Assembly: GCF_964340395.1 (NCBI RefSeq)
Contig: NC_135554.1
Span: 1-64,000, forward strand
Direction: 5' to 3'
DNA length: 64,000 bases
DNA from: Glandiceps talaboti
Taxonomy: Eukaryota; Hemichordata; Enteropneusta; Spengelidae
Position 1 is the stretch's first letter, and every line of letters begins with the position of its first letter. This document shows, in pieces, positions 37,191 through 48,569 of this stretch. A program made the position numbers and the translations under genes. Below the pieces are notes generated by a model. The model searched no databases and had not been told where the DNA came from. It worked only from the letters and a program-made list of their open reading frames with translations.

Positions 37191-39135
37191 AGACTAAATG
37201 AGTACCAACCATTATAGCCATGAACTTTTCCATAGAATGTGGGATAATATTAATCTTTTCATCAAAATTTTCAAGGGTTTGTACGATGAAATGACTGTCA
37301 TATCCTTTTAAATTGAGAAATATAACGGGTATTTTCTTCGTTACTTGAACATTAATATTACAGGATTCATGTGCTGAACCACGATATTTACCAGTAATAT
37401 GGCAATGGTCACGGACTCGTATACAATCTTTTGTACCATCTTCGTATGATTTTTCACAAATATGACATTGCGTCGCTTTTTGGAAACAGTTTTCATCATT
37501 TTTACTCATACACAGGGGTTTGTTAAAATGTTGTTGTTTAATATTATTACAATAATCAACTTCCGATAACATCATTTCCATAAATTTCTTAGATGCATCT
37601 GGTCCTCTATAAATAACACTTTTTTTACTGAATGTGTCATCGTAACAACAAACAAGTTTATATCCGAAACTGCATACTTCATGTTTTTGATAATGTTGTG
37701 TGAATACCGTATTATTGTTAATAGTATTCACTTTTTCAGTTATCGATTCGAAATCTGCGTAAATAACAAATGGTGCATTTAATTGTTTTGGGTAATTTTT
37801 AAATGATAACCATTTATATTCCTCAGTTGGCATTCGTATAGCTTGCGTCTTATTTATTTCAAAACAAATGGGAATGTGTTGATTTAAAATCTCTGCAGTT
37901 GTAAAGTGCTGTAAACAATATCTACAGAAGTGCTTTCTTTCATTATGATTTGTTATACCATACATGAATCGATTAAAGTCTTTAATCCAAACATAATGTT
38001 TTTGACTATCACCACGAGTTATTAGTAGTAAATCAAGATGATCTGCACAAGTTTGTTTACTAACATAAATTGGATATACTTTTTTATTGTTATAACCAAA
38101 TACGGAAATAGATATATTATTTTGGTTTTCAATTTTAGGTATTTGTTTTGTAGTGACTGGGAATGTTATTCCTTTATAATCTACATCATCGATATGGTGT
38201 TTGTATTTAGATGGCCTATATTTATCAATTTCAACTGGAAACTTATATGCTAAATGACACCATCTAAAACATTCATTGTCATTATTTTGGATGTTAATGA
38301 GGCCTTTCATTGGGTGTTGTAGTTCTTTTGGTAATTTGATATATGAGTTACCTTGTAAAGGCTCGTATCTTACAATATTTACATAAAAATTGAGAAGTGT
38401 TTTTATATGCCAACCAGAACCTTCACGTAACCATTTAGCGACGTGTTCAAGAATTCTTTCGAAACTTACATTAATTTGTTCATATATTTGGTCAGTATTT
38501 GTAATTACTAATGGACTACTATTAAAATAACCATCATTTGTTATCTCTGTATCCATATTGTTTACATTTGAGTTGTACTTAGCAAATTTTATCTTCAAGG
38601 TTAATATTGCTTTTATTCCACCTTGATCTTCTAAATTTTGTTTTAAAATTTGTTTTATTAAATATTTATTTTCATTTAACTGTGAATGAGGTTCGTTCTC
38701 AGTAATAACAATTTCATACGACTTCACATATCCTCTAAAAGCTCTCTCAAGTTCATGATATTTAGGTGGTATTAGAACACCACAAACATGACGATAGCCT
38801 CTATTAATAAGAGTTTGATATGTATCATTACCTATTTTAATCATACGTTTGGTAATAGGATTAATGATATATTGTTCCGTTAATGGTCGAGGAAGGTTAT
38901 CAGGTACCGACCAATCTAAGATATTCTTAGGCAAAGGTTGTAGATTACCATTCCGTATAAGCTTATTATATACACGTCCACCAACTGTTATCATTCGCTT
39001 AGTGAGTGGGTTCAAAATCTTTGTCATATAAACCTTAGGTAAATGTTGTAGATTACCATTCTGTATAAGCTTATTGTATACATGTCCACCAACTGTTATC
39101 ATTCACTTAGTGCGTGGGTTCAAAATCTTTGTCAT
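37129..39135 (-). pseudogene. PolB: protein-primed family B DNA polymerase, N-terminal and exonuclease part
   Basis: The long frame starts at ATG 39,102, but an in-frame ATG lies at 39,135 behind a TGA at 39,103-39,105. The neighbouring repeat has CGA at the same place, so this is a nonsense mutation. The N-terminus has three copies of an NP(I/L)TKRMI..G...Y..LI.NG motif resembling the two-cysteine adaptor domain of large DNA viruses. The first two copies are a 108-bp tandem repeat. A C2H2-like finger (HFCRYCLQHF), Exo I FVIYADFESI near residue 450, a cysteine/histidine cluster CHICEKSYEDGTKD..HCHITGKYRG near 545-580 and Exo II NLKGYDSHF near 597 follow. The frame leaves phase at about 37,185. 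Confidence 0.92.
38920..39135 (-). repeat. 108-bp tandem repeat encoding the adaptor-like motif
   Basis: Two adjacent 108-bp copies each encode one 36-residue unit with NP.TKRMITVGG.VYNKLI.NG. They differ at a handful of bases, one of which creates the TGA at 39,103-39,105. A third, more diverged copy of the motif (NPITKRMIKIGNDTYQTLI) follows in the protein, so the domain has multiplied more than once. Confidence 0.8.
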
Positions 39136-39198
39136 ATTGTATAATGAAAATTTTGAATATTCATATATAAATTTATTAGTTCAATTGATTTTTTCTTC

Positions 39199-39577
39199 TT
39201 AACTTGTAAAACTTGTAAACCTTGTAAACTTGTTAAACTTACAACTTTTCTTTTTATGTATATATAACGAAGGATAACTACCTAATTCTTTACCACATTC
39301 ACAAATATAATCTCTCTTAAGTTGTTTAACGCAAGGTGTACTTCTCTTTAAATGTATCTTTAAATGACATTTGTATTTATATGCAAATCCACATTTATCA
39401 CAAGTAAACTCAGGAAAAACACGTTCGCATGTTAGACATTCATCAGGATATTCACATTTACTAGTCTCACAGGAGTGTTTCATATTTATATGTTTGATAA
39501 AATTATGTTTATGAATAAAATGTTTATTGCATTTGTCACATTTGAATTCTGGTGCCGACCTATCACAAGTGGGGCAA
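39199..39577 (-). pseudogene. zinc-finger protein of the element, start lost
   Basis: The frame from ATG 39,483 encodes 94 residues with several CxxC pairs (CLTCERVFPEFTCDKCGF, YKCHLKIHLKRSTPC, CECGKELGSYPSLYIHKKKS), that is about three C2H2/C2HC fingers. The same phase stays open upstream to about 39,577 with another finger (CDKCNKHFIHKHNFIKH), but it meets a TGA without an ATG, so the real start is lost or spliced. It lies upstream of the polymerase on the same strand. Short zinc-finger genes occur in many Polinton copies. A DNA- or RNA-binding role follows from the finger type, and the target is unknown. Confidence 0.65.
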
Positions 39578-39589
39578 TTCTCTCATATT

Positions 39590-40080
39590 GTAATGTATCT
39601 CTGTATATTAGGATCCATTAATATTCATATATACCATCTCTTTGTATCTGTCTAAATAGGCGCATTGACCTTGGTAACCTTGGTAACCTGACCTTGAAAC
39701 AGTATGTAACAAGTTGTAAACAGTTGTAACAAGTTAAACCATTGTAAAGTGCATTAACCTAGTCAACTGACCTTGGTAACCTTGGTAACCTGAGTGACCT
39801 TGTAACCTAGACATTCCAGTGGTTGCCTGCATCACTGAGTCATTGACAATGTTCAATTAGACAGATACAATGACTACTATATGGGTCATGGCAGCGTGAC
39901 AGGGGAAGTCAAGCATAGCAGTGAGGCTACTAAGGTTTTAATTTACTTATATTAAGTTTAAACAGACATTGTCAATTTTACTATAGCAGCAAGACTTAAT
40001 TTACTTATAATGAGTTTAAAACAGAATATGTCATTTTTTAGTCAATTTTTACTTATAAGGTTTAATTTACCTTATAACAG
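39590..40080. other. non-coding right flank of the Polinton-like element
   Basis: No gene. It holds two copies of a CTTGGTAACCTTGGTAACCT motif (39,669-39,690 and about 39,775-39,796) and related GTAACAAGTTGTAA words. This is where a right terminal repeat of the element would be expected, but no counterpart is preserved at the truncated left end near 26,192, so the terminus cannot be defined. Confidence 0.5.
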
Positions 40081-40081
40081 G

Positions 40082-40082
<1 letters not shown>

Positions 40083-40155
<73 letters not shown>

Positions 40156-40160
40156 GTATA
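40083..40160. repeat. (TA)n then (TATG)n microsatellite
   Basis: About 30 TA dinucleotides followed by several TATG units. Confidence 0.97.
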
Positions 40161-41311
40161 AATTTGATTTAATACAGATATAAGACTTAATTTACCTTAT
40201 AACAGGTGAAAAATGAGACTGCCCCAAAACCCCCATATTCTATACTACTTATAAAACTAAAAAGATTACAAATTTATTTAGAAAACATGCATAAATACTG
40301 GCTAAGATCATAATTATAAATTCTTACAGTTTCAACAATGATGGAATGCTAAATCATTGTCTGTCAATTTGAAATACACAAGCCTATTGAAATAGGAGCG
40401 AGTGAAAGACTGTGTGAAAAAAACCCTGTAGGTGTCAAAGTTAGATGATAATTCAAAGACCTGGCATTGTGATAGCCTAGTTGAGATGTATTGAAATGAA
40501 CGAACATTTTCTAAGACTGTCCCCAGCCTTGAGATACTTATAATACGATATAAGACTAGCACAATAACATAATTTGGGACAGTCCCCAGCCAGGAGATAC
40601 TTACAATACGATATTAGACTAGTACAAAACCATGTTCTGAACATGCTGAAGAGAACTATACCATGGCCAGGCATGTCTTACAGTGTGAGTTTTTTGACGT
40701 GGGAGAGTGACGTGTTGAGTGTCCATTTGAATCTGTGCAGCTGTGTTTGGCATGTACTAGTAATTTTCACTAATCAATTTTTCACTATTAATATCGTACT
40801 TTTGTCAAAAATGTCACACAAATCTTTAATCACCTATGAAAACTACGTCATTTCCAGGCAAAAAGTCGGAAACTTTGGAAACCTATTTACATACACTTTA
40901 AACTTTATGATTTTGCTAGCTGCAAATTTTAATTCTGTTTTTATCTACAATACTTTTCCATTTTATTTTCTTACAGGGTTTGCAAAGTTCTATTAACAAC
41001 GCTGGTCAATCTAATATTTTTCAACAATTAGTTCTATGGTTTTCTCATTAAAAAAAATAGTCAATTCCCTCGCTTTAATACTCAAAATTCACTACTGGTA
41101 TGCAAGTACGCAAATAAATTTATTTTCTCATCATAATGGCAACAAATACTCCTACTCTGCAGCCTATTGAAAGATATTGTTCTAGTACATGTAACATGTG
41201 AAGTACTAGTAACATGTCAGCCAAATTTGAAAAAGTTATCTGAAACATCGAAAATATAGTACTATTTCCTCTTGAAAATAACAGAAAAGAACATTACATT
41301 TACACACCGGT

Positions 41312-41316
<5 letters not shown>
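40161..41316. other. non-coding stretch with a short direct repeat
   Basis: No gene recognised. A segment containing CAGTCCCCAGCC..GAGATACTTA..ATACGATAT..AGACTAG is present twice in tandem (about 40,518-40,565 and 40,577-40,625). Open frames here are short and lack domain signatures. Confidence 0.5.

Positions 41317-41391
<75 letters not shown>
41317..41391. repeat. (GACA)n microsatellite
   Basis: About 18 perfect GACA tetramers. Confidence 0.97.
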
Positions 41392-43794
41392 CTTTTCCAT
41401 TTCTATAGCACTAATGACCCTAAGAAGTTCAGTTGTTCTAATTCTAAAAATGAGTTACATATTGTGCAGCATGATACTTACCCTTCTGTTTTCTTCTTTT
41501 CAAAAAAAAGTTTACTATCTTCATAAGAAACATCTGTGTAGACATAAATAAATAAATGATTAAAAGTGTTACACATGTCGCCTTGTCACATCGCTTGTCA
41601 AACGAGTTTACTTTCAAACTTGGGTCAAATCACTCTCTCTCTCTCTCCCGATCAAGAAAACATTTGGTTGTTGTCCTTTTCTTATGACAGCCATTTAAAA
41701 AACAAGATTCCATCTATTTTGTAAATTTTGAGCGAAAAACCGGCCGAAATTTACAACATAAGTGTCAAATATGCGTCAGAAAATCGCCGAAAAATCATCA
41801 TTCCTTTCAATAATTCCAAAATTGATAAAAATATCACGGAGGAAATGTCAGTCGAGATTTTCGCGTTTATTGTATCTAAAACTTGTGAAAGTTACAGCGA
41901 GTTGAAAGGACCCAAAACACGCACGGCTGGTGAACACTTTCGTTTCTGTGTCTTCCTATCAGATGTATAGCCATTATAGATTGGAAGAACAGTTTACATG
42001 TGATGTCAGTATATCCACATCCACTATTTCTCGTGAGACTTCACAATTTTTACTATTATATTTTTTTTCTCGAAAACGTAAATGTTTAGAGTCAGCAGTG
42101 GTAAACCTCAGAACACTAAAAATTAGTGGTCTGATAGTAAAAGGAACCAAACAATTATTTGTTTGGCCTAATCGTGATGAGATTCATGAATATGCAAATA
42201 TATGTCATTACCGCCACTGAGTATTTTCCGAATACCTCCGACAGGTGTACGTATGTTTTACTTGTCGAACTCATGACGAATTCGAAGTCGCTATCACATT
42301 TCCAAAACAAATTATAAATGAACATACCTAATATTCACGTCAATTCTAGTCAGTGTTGTGGTGAAAAAGAGTCAACGGTGATCAAATGAACTAGATAACT
42401 AATTTTAGGGCATTTTGTTTAATCTCATCATGGTAGTATAACATACTTCCATGATTTCATGTAAATTGTGACAGCCAAAAACGTGTCTCGTGGTCTGAGC
42501 CAACACGAAACTTTTTTTTTGTAAAAAACATGAAAAAGCAAGGTATTTTTTTCGCATTTGGTGACTTGGCGAATGTATCGAGTAGTATGAGAAACCCCAC
42601 ACACGTCTATTTTTGTATATATAAAAGTTATTTTATCACAAGCAAGAAAAGTTACCTTGTCGTTCTGCAGCTCAGTACAATCACTCTCTGGAACGAATGT
42701 CTTTCGACTGGAAGGTGTTAATGTTGTCACGTGATTATTACCAATACTCTACAAAAGTTATTTCATTGACATGTTAATGAGGGTGACACTGAGCACGCAA
42801 TTGGGATGTTGAATCACACATGGACCATATCTGTTTACTAATTGTTGTTTTTGTTATTGTTTTTATGTTCTCTCTTTACAGTTCTGAAATTAGTTTTTTG
42901 TTTGGTTACATTTTTTTCGCTCTTTAAAAATATATTTTCCCTACGAGGTGCCATGTACAATGAATATACACTTTGGGACAGCGTGTCTGCCCGACATCTT
43001 CGAGAAGTGCAAAGAGCAGGATACATGTGTTGCATACATAAGCGATTTTCTCATATATCTAACGTTCAACCGCGCTTCAAGGCTGTCTTGTACAAAAATG
43101 TGCTTACCGTGGGAGGGGTGTCATAGAGTAGTTCAAGGTCAAACTTCCAATCGATCGATCAATCGATCGTTCAATCAATTACATGCTCGATGAGCCCTGT
43201 GTGCTCGTAAACTCTGTTTAATCTCTCTAATGTAGGGAGTCTTTTAGCGCTACTCTTATAAAAATAAAAATACGGACAAACTCAGGGGGCGTCATACATC
43301 CCAAGACTGTATCTTGCCGCGCCATACTGTGTGACAGATTCGTTCCATTGCATAAAAAGTGACCCCCCTCCCCCCCCCCAAAAAAAAAAAATGAATGAAA
43401 AATGATCACTCTGCAGCCAAATAACAACAGTCTCCCAAGCCCCGTAATACAGCACGTGTCCAGTCCATAGATGCAAAGTTTTACATGTCGCAACTTGAAT
43501 AAATAAAATGTAATTTGTAAAGACAAACGTTGACAACCATATTAAATGTAACCGTTAGTGGCCATTGTGCACAATGGAAACAGACTATTTCATCGACTAG
43601 TTAGCAATTCGTACGAGGTTGTTTATTGGAAGTTTATTAATTTAGTTTTTTGAATGCTTTTAACGATACATCTTATAATATTGATGAGCTGGAGTGCCCC
43701 TCTATCATAGTCTATCAAGTTGTGACTGCGTTCGACGAAGTTTGTTTTGTTTTTTAGTGGAGAAAAGTAAATACACACAACAAACTTATTCAAC
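41392..43794. other. non-coding stretch
   Basis: No convincing gene. It contains a (CT)n patch at 41,633-41,646, one copy of a dispersed repeat (41,955-42,180), palindromic words around CATGG..CTTCCATG at 42,430-42,452, a CGATCGATCAATCGATCG run at 43,152-43,170, and a C-run followed by an A-run at 43,364-43,391. The frame 41,728-41,970 starts MSEKPAEIYNISVKYASENR but has no recognisable domain. Confidence 0.5.
41955..42180 (+). repeat. dispersed repeat, copy 1
   Basis: From GATGTATAGCCATTATAGAT to AACCAAACAATTATTTG this segment aligns in the same direction with 53,245-53,455. Shared words include AGATGTA.AG.CATTA, TCC, TGCGAGACTTCA/CGTGAGACTTCA, GTCGGCAGTG/GTCAGCAGTG and AAACAATTATTT. Identity looks moderate, so it is an old interspersed repeat. 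Confidence 0.6.
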
Positions 43795-43982
43795 ATGTCG
43801 GCAAAGGAGCGCTTGAACACGATAGTTCGTCATATTAATTCACCCACGGGAGAGAGCAGTAACGCATGCAGTCGAAATGTACCATCCCATTTATCAAGTG
43901 AAGATGGAAGTATCGATTCCCGTCTGGTTATGTCCCAATGCGCTGCAGATCAACAAAAAACTGGGCGTATTCCCAAGAGGAG
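43795..43982 (+). CDS. possible host first exon with PTS2-like N-terminus
   Basis: A frame begins at ATG 43,795 in a good eukaryotic start context (CAACATGTCG) and runs 63 codons to CCCAAGAGGAG|GTAAGT, a strong 5' splice donor at about 43,982. The N-terminus MSAKERLNTIVRHINSPTG contains R-L-x5-H-I, which fits a type-2 peroxisomal targeting signal, as in peroxisomal 3-ketoacyl-CoA thiolase. The rest is low in hydrophobic residues and has no domain I know, and I find no following exon in the window. It could equally be a chance frame, so confidence is low. Confidence 0.25.
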
Positions 43983-45846
43983 GTAAGTGTACACTCGTAC
44001 GCGTGCAATATCACTTCACGTCCATCTCTCTTTTTATCTCGAGATGTACGTGCATGTTTGGCAGGGCGGATTGAATGTTTTGAACAACACGTGTAGTAAT
44101 GACACACAGAATGACTGAAGGGGGTTTATTTTTTGATTAATAATACATAATTTCGTAGTAGCCTATCTGACCTTTGACCTCATAAAGTGATGTGATCTAC
44201 CGGTGGCGCGAGGTCACTGCACCGACTGGCAGATAGAGGCAGTACGCGCGTTGTCGAGTTTGCAGACATGAGAGTTGCCAGTAACGCATGTGACTGGTAA
44301 ACAACGCCTGTGTCTGGTTTAATACATATTCGGGTTTACGCCTGCACATTTTGCACACGTTACAATTTGTTTGTGTATATAGTTATTCACATCATGCACA
44401 TGTGTCACTTGTACTTCACGTGCAGTGCTCCTTCAAGTCACAGAATTGTCTGTGTTCCAGTCTAGATGTATACATCGCGAGAGCGTAGTGCAAGTGCGAA
44501 CCAGAGGTGCGAACTTTCACGGTAAGTTGACCCCTGTTCTTTCATCGACAAAAATGTACATGTGTCACTATTATTAGAAAAACTATGCGTGTGTCTGGAT
44601 CACAACAACTTGTGTGCTAATAAGTATACACTATTCCATGATGGCAATATTCTACTCTATTTCGACCGTAATACAAAACAATCAATATTGGCAGCTGAAT
44701 ATTCCGGAGCAATCGCCGGCAACGATAACTTTGAATATTGTATATACCAAAATAACGTCATTATTTTGTATGATCATCATAGATAGCATTCTTGAATAGA
44801 ATCTTAGCTCACGTCACAAGGGACTGATTCTCCATTGTCAGAAACGTTTCCCGTAATATCAAGCAGGACATGCAGTTTAGAAAGTAGTGTGTTTGTCGCT
44901 AGTATAGACCCATCCCTATGCATTGTCTCACTCTGAGTTGTAACACATAAACACAGATATAAGATAAGATAACGAGGTGTAACATTTATTATGCGTACAT
45001 GATTATGAATGCATCTTTATGCTCAAAATACAATGTACAAAGCAATAGACCATTACCCGTCTCGCGGGAGACGCCATTGAGTGCATAGCAACCACATTCG
45101 GGTGGTCAAGCTGAAGTGTCAACCGCTTAGCAACACCATTGTTCTCGACGTCACGTACAGTGCAATACGTATGATCATGGAAGTATACTTCCATGGTATG
45201 ATAGATCAAGGGAAGCAAAGTATGGTTGTAAAAACGATGTGCGTATGTGAAATTCATAACTAGCCGTCAGACGTGATGGTGATTTTTGGCCGTCTGGGCG
45301 CAGATGAAGAGCGGTTGAGATTGACAGTTTCAACATAAACTTGAACATATTACTAGAGTTGGATCCACTCGAGGATCGCAGGCCCTATGGTTGAAAACTT
45401 GCATGTCAGGTCGCGAATATTGTATTCCTATTTTTAAACAACGTCTAAAATTTGATACAATGTCATAACTTTTCCATAGACTTTTTATACGTCGCGTAGC
45501 GTCGTCTAAAAACCAACACAACAACGTGTACGCGATCACTTTACTGTATAACGTGATGTTAATAGTTGGCAATGATGTAATTCTTAGTCCGTAATTCGTC
45601 AGCTAAATTCGTCAGGGTCCGCTAAAAACTTTGAAATCGGTTTAGAATTTTTTTCGCTGTCTTTGATTTTATCATATACATTTATAAATGAGCTATATAT
45701 ATGCATTTAAAATTAAAATTTAGAGATACTATGTCGTTTTATTTTACGAATTTGGACTATGAGTTCTACAACATGTTCATCGAACTCAAGTATAAACATG
45801 GCTGACACGTACACGTGTTTCACGCATCGCCGGTGATTCCCAATTC
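43983..45846. other. non-coding stretch
   Basis: No gene recognised. A segment at 45,043-45,112 (CAATAGACCATTACCCGTCT...) is related in inverted orientation to 46,655-46,728, and a palindromic CATGGAAGTATACTTCCATG lies at 45,177-45,196. These look like pieces of MITE-type elements. Confidence 0.45.
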
Positions 45847-46047
45847 TAGTTCCTGACGATTGTATTCCGATTTTACTCTAAGTTATCTTCATACAGTACT
45901 AGTCTAGTTCATGACGACCGTATTCCGATTTTACTCTACGTTATTAAGGTAGGGTAAAATTGGAATACGGTCATTGGGAACTAGACTGGTAGATATTGTT
46001 GTATGAAGATAACATGTGGTAAAATCGGAATACGATTGTCAGGAACT
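45847..46047. repeat. about 200-bp imperfect hairpin with doubled arms
   Basis: The left arm (about 45,847-45,942) contains two related direct units, each with AGTTC.TGACGA..GTATTCCGATTTTACTCTA. The right arm (about 45,952-46,047) is their reverse complement (AAAATTGGAATACGGTCA, then AAAATCGGAATACGATTGTC). The loop is about 10 bases. As DNA or RNA this would fold into a long stem. A MITE or inverted duplication is the simplest origin. Confidence 0.85.
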
Positions 46048-47210
46048 GACTATGATTTCCCGATCTGTGACGATAATTAAGAACTTTTCAATTCTGAACT
46101 CTAGGACAGAAACGGGACATTGGCACTCTAAAAATGTGTAAGACTTTTAGCTTTCGTCCGTATTTGTCAACAGCGTAAATGTCAACGGTTCATAAGGGCT
46201 TACGGCTGGTGGATGTGTAGTAGTACTACGCCACACTTCATGTGCATTGCATTCTAATATACTTATATTGAATATTGGTGACGGGAAATGTTTCCACCAT
46301 GTACATGTGTACTAATAATCAAAACTACTCGATTTTGCTTGTCATTAATTACCATTTCTCAAGATTGAAATATTACAGCCATATAGTATGCTGCATAAGT
46401 TTGGCACTGACAACGTATTCCCAGAAATGACAGTCAGTTCGGAAATATAATGACAGTGTGACACTGGCGTATTTTTCTTTTAACTTGATGTTGACACGCT
46501 ATATTTTCGCAACATGCTCTTTAGTTCGTGTACTTTCAATTTTTCAATGTCTTCCATGATGACTTAGGATTGTAGATGGTCACAAACGGTAGTATTTTTT
46601 TCAGACTAATGCATTGACTTTCATATGAACAACATGGCCACTCCGCAAAGCTTGACCTCCGTAGCAACCGTTGCTAGGTTATTTGCATATCTCGCAAGAT
46701 CTGCCGCGAGACGGAAAATACTCTATTGACACAAGTACAATTAACATTCTGTGGGTTTAAACTGGGCCATATAATGAGTTTTGAATAAACACAGCTGTTG
46801 GAATGAACGATGTTTTGAAGAGAACCATGCAAGATTGTGTATACATAGACAGTTTTCTGAGCTTTCCTAGTGACTAGCATGAAGTTTAACAACAGGCATT
46901 GATACTGGTAGTAGTACTGTATTCTCAGCTGTGTCTACAGTCAGTCAATCTTTACATGCATGGTAAAGCATACAAAAATAACATGCAGAAATAAAATGAT
47001 TAAAATATATTCTTTTAACCATGGAAGTATAACCCACTTCCATGTTTTAACCAACTGATGGAGCACTGTTTACATCGACTAGAAAGTTTCCAAGAGGATG
47101 TCTATCATCTGAGGTCAAAATATGCAGAAACTGAATGAAAATTTGAATTATCTAATGAAAAAGAAGAAGAATAAGTGCCTTTCTTTAATTTGTATAATGA
47201 GAACAAAGAA
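46048..47210. other. non-coding stretch
   Basis: No gene recognised. It contains an ACCATGGAAGTATAACCCAC/TTCCATG motif at 47,020-47,045 related to 42,430 and 45,177, and the inverted partner of 45,043 at 46,655-46,728. Confidence 0.45.
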
Positions 47211-47214
47211 TGAA

Positions 47215-48240
47215 ATGATGAAATTCATCTTCTACCGCATAATTTGACAAAATTTAAAGATTCTTTCATCATGTACAGGAATCTTAGGAGTACACCATCT
47301 CCCCAACTCAATATAAATATTATAATCCAAAATTCTAAATTTAGTCACTAGTCTTCTACCAACTGGATTTTTAATTTGCAGAAGATGTTTCTCAAAACCA
47401 AAAGCTGTTTTAAATAATCTAAATGTTCTCATTTTGTTTTTATTAGTACTTTTTTCTTCTAATGTCATTATGTAATTCCCTGTACCATGATTACAAAATT
47501 CTAGACATAAGTCATAAAATTATGATGAACCTTCCTAGTATAATTAAACCTGCAAAGATTTGACCACACACTGTTCTCATTATATTTAACAAGTAAGTTT
47601 CTAATAATAAAATATAAATACCCCATGTTGAATAACACATAGAACAAATGTAGGCTGCTCACAATAAATTGTCCATCGACAATTAATCTATACCAATACT
47701 TTAACAGAAGTTTAATGACAGTGAAATTAGTGGGACCACATTTTGATACCTTATAAGAAACCCAAAGTAGAAATCTATAAAAAGAAAAAAAAACATCAAC
47801 AAGAATCTGAAAATTTCTCAATTTCATAACCCCAAACTTCACATCTGTATGTCACAATAGCAACAATTAAACAATCAAAGAGATCTAAAGCCACATCAAT
47901 AGAAATACTCTAGTTAGAAGAAATAGTTATACATGAACTTAAGAGAGCTCTCGTGGATTTAAACTTCAAGTTATTGAGGTTTTGTTTAAATTTACTGTTA
48001 GAAGAAATAATGATACCAAGAAAATAGTATTCTCTTAGGCTTACATTGTCGAGAGTAAAATTATAAAAAATAAAATTTGGATTTCCTGTATTTACATATG
48101 ACCTTGATTTCTTAATGTTGATTATTATTTTCTACTTTGTACAAAATAATGTAATTTAAATAAACAACTTTGCAACTCAACTTTAATTTCTAGTGGTAGA
48201 GACTCATCAGCATATAAAAGACAATTCAGAGACACACTTG
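47215..48240 (-). pseudogene. non-LTR retrotransposon reverse transcriptase relic
   Basis: Read on the minus strand through several frames, the order of LINE reverse-transcriptase motifs is kept. LLYADESLPLEIK near 48,228 corresponds to the YADD box (last D changed to E). Near 48,020-47,950 are FLGIIISSNSKFKQN and LKFKSTRALLSSC. The frame at 47,842-47,501 covers a decayed connecting region, and 47,468-47,232 has FRLFKTAFGFEKHLLQIKNP, IELGRWCTPKIPVHDERI and KFC. Just past the stop, in another phase, is NYAVEDEFHHF. Multiple stops and shifts show it is dead. The gag/endonuclease portions are absent. Confidence 0.8.
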
Positions 48241-48389
48241 TAAGTTTCACAGGGCTATCATTCTTGACAAAACAAGCTCTTTCCAAACTGGTGGATTCTA
48301 AATCAACTCTTTCCTTGTTTTTGACCTTCCTTCACCAATCTTAGACTAAAGTACTAAAATTTATTACAAAAATGTTCGCAATTTTCGTT

Positions 48390-48569
48390 TTAAACATGTA
48401 CAAATGTAACTACATTTTTGTATGAGGCCAGACACCAGAGTTATACCTAGCCTTACAAACTATGCTCTATTCCAAATTCATTCATGCTACAACAACACTG
48501 TCACTGTTTTTCACCTACTTCTATCCATCTTAGACTAAACTACTAAAATTTGTTAGAAAAATGTCCGCC
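48390..48569 (+). repeat. isolated outer monomer of the 169-bp satellite
   Basis: This is a copy of the 169-bp unit (GGCCAGACACCAGAGTTA..., ending AATGTCCGCC), cut off from the main array by the insertion at 48,570-49,635. A still more diverged partial copy lies at about 48,250-48,390. Confidence 0.85.

Noticed and set aside
39590-40080. Terminal inverted repeat of the Polinton-like element
   Set aside because: The left end is destroyed at the satellite junction, so no matching partner exists in the window.
41728-41970. 80-codon frame MSEKPAEIYN
   Set aside because: Plausible composition but no domain, no splice signal I trust, and it runs into a dispersed repeat.
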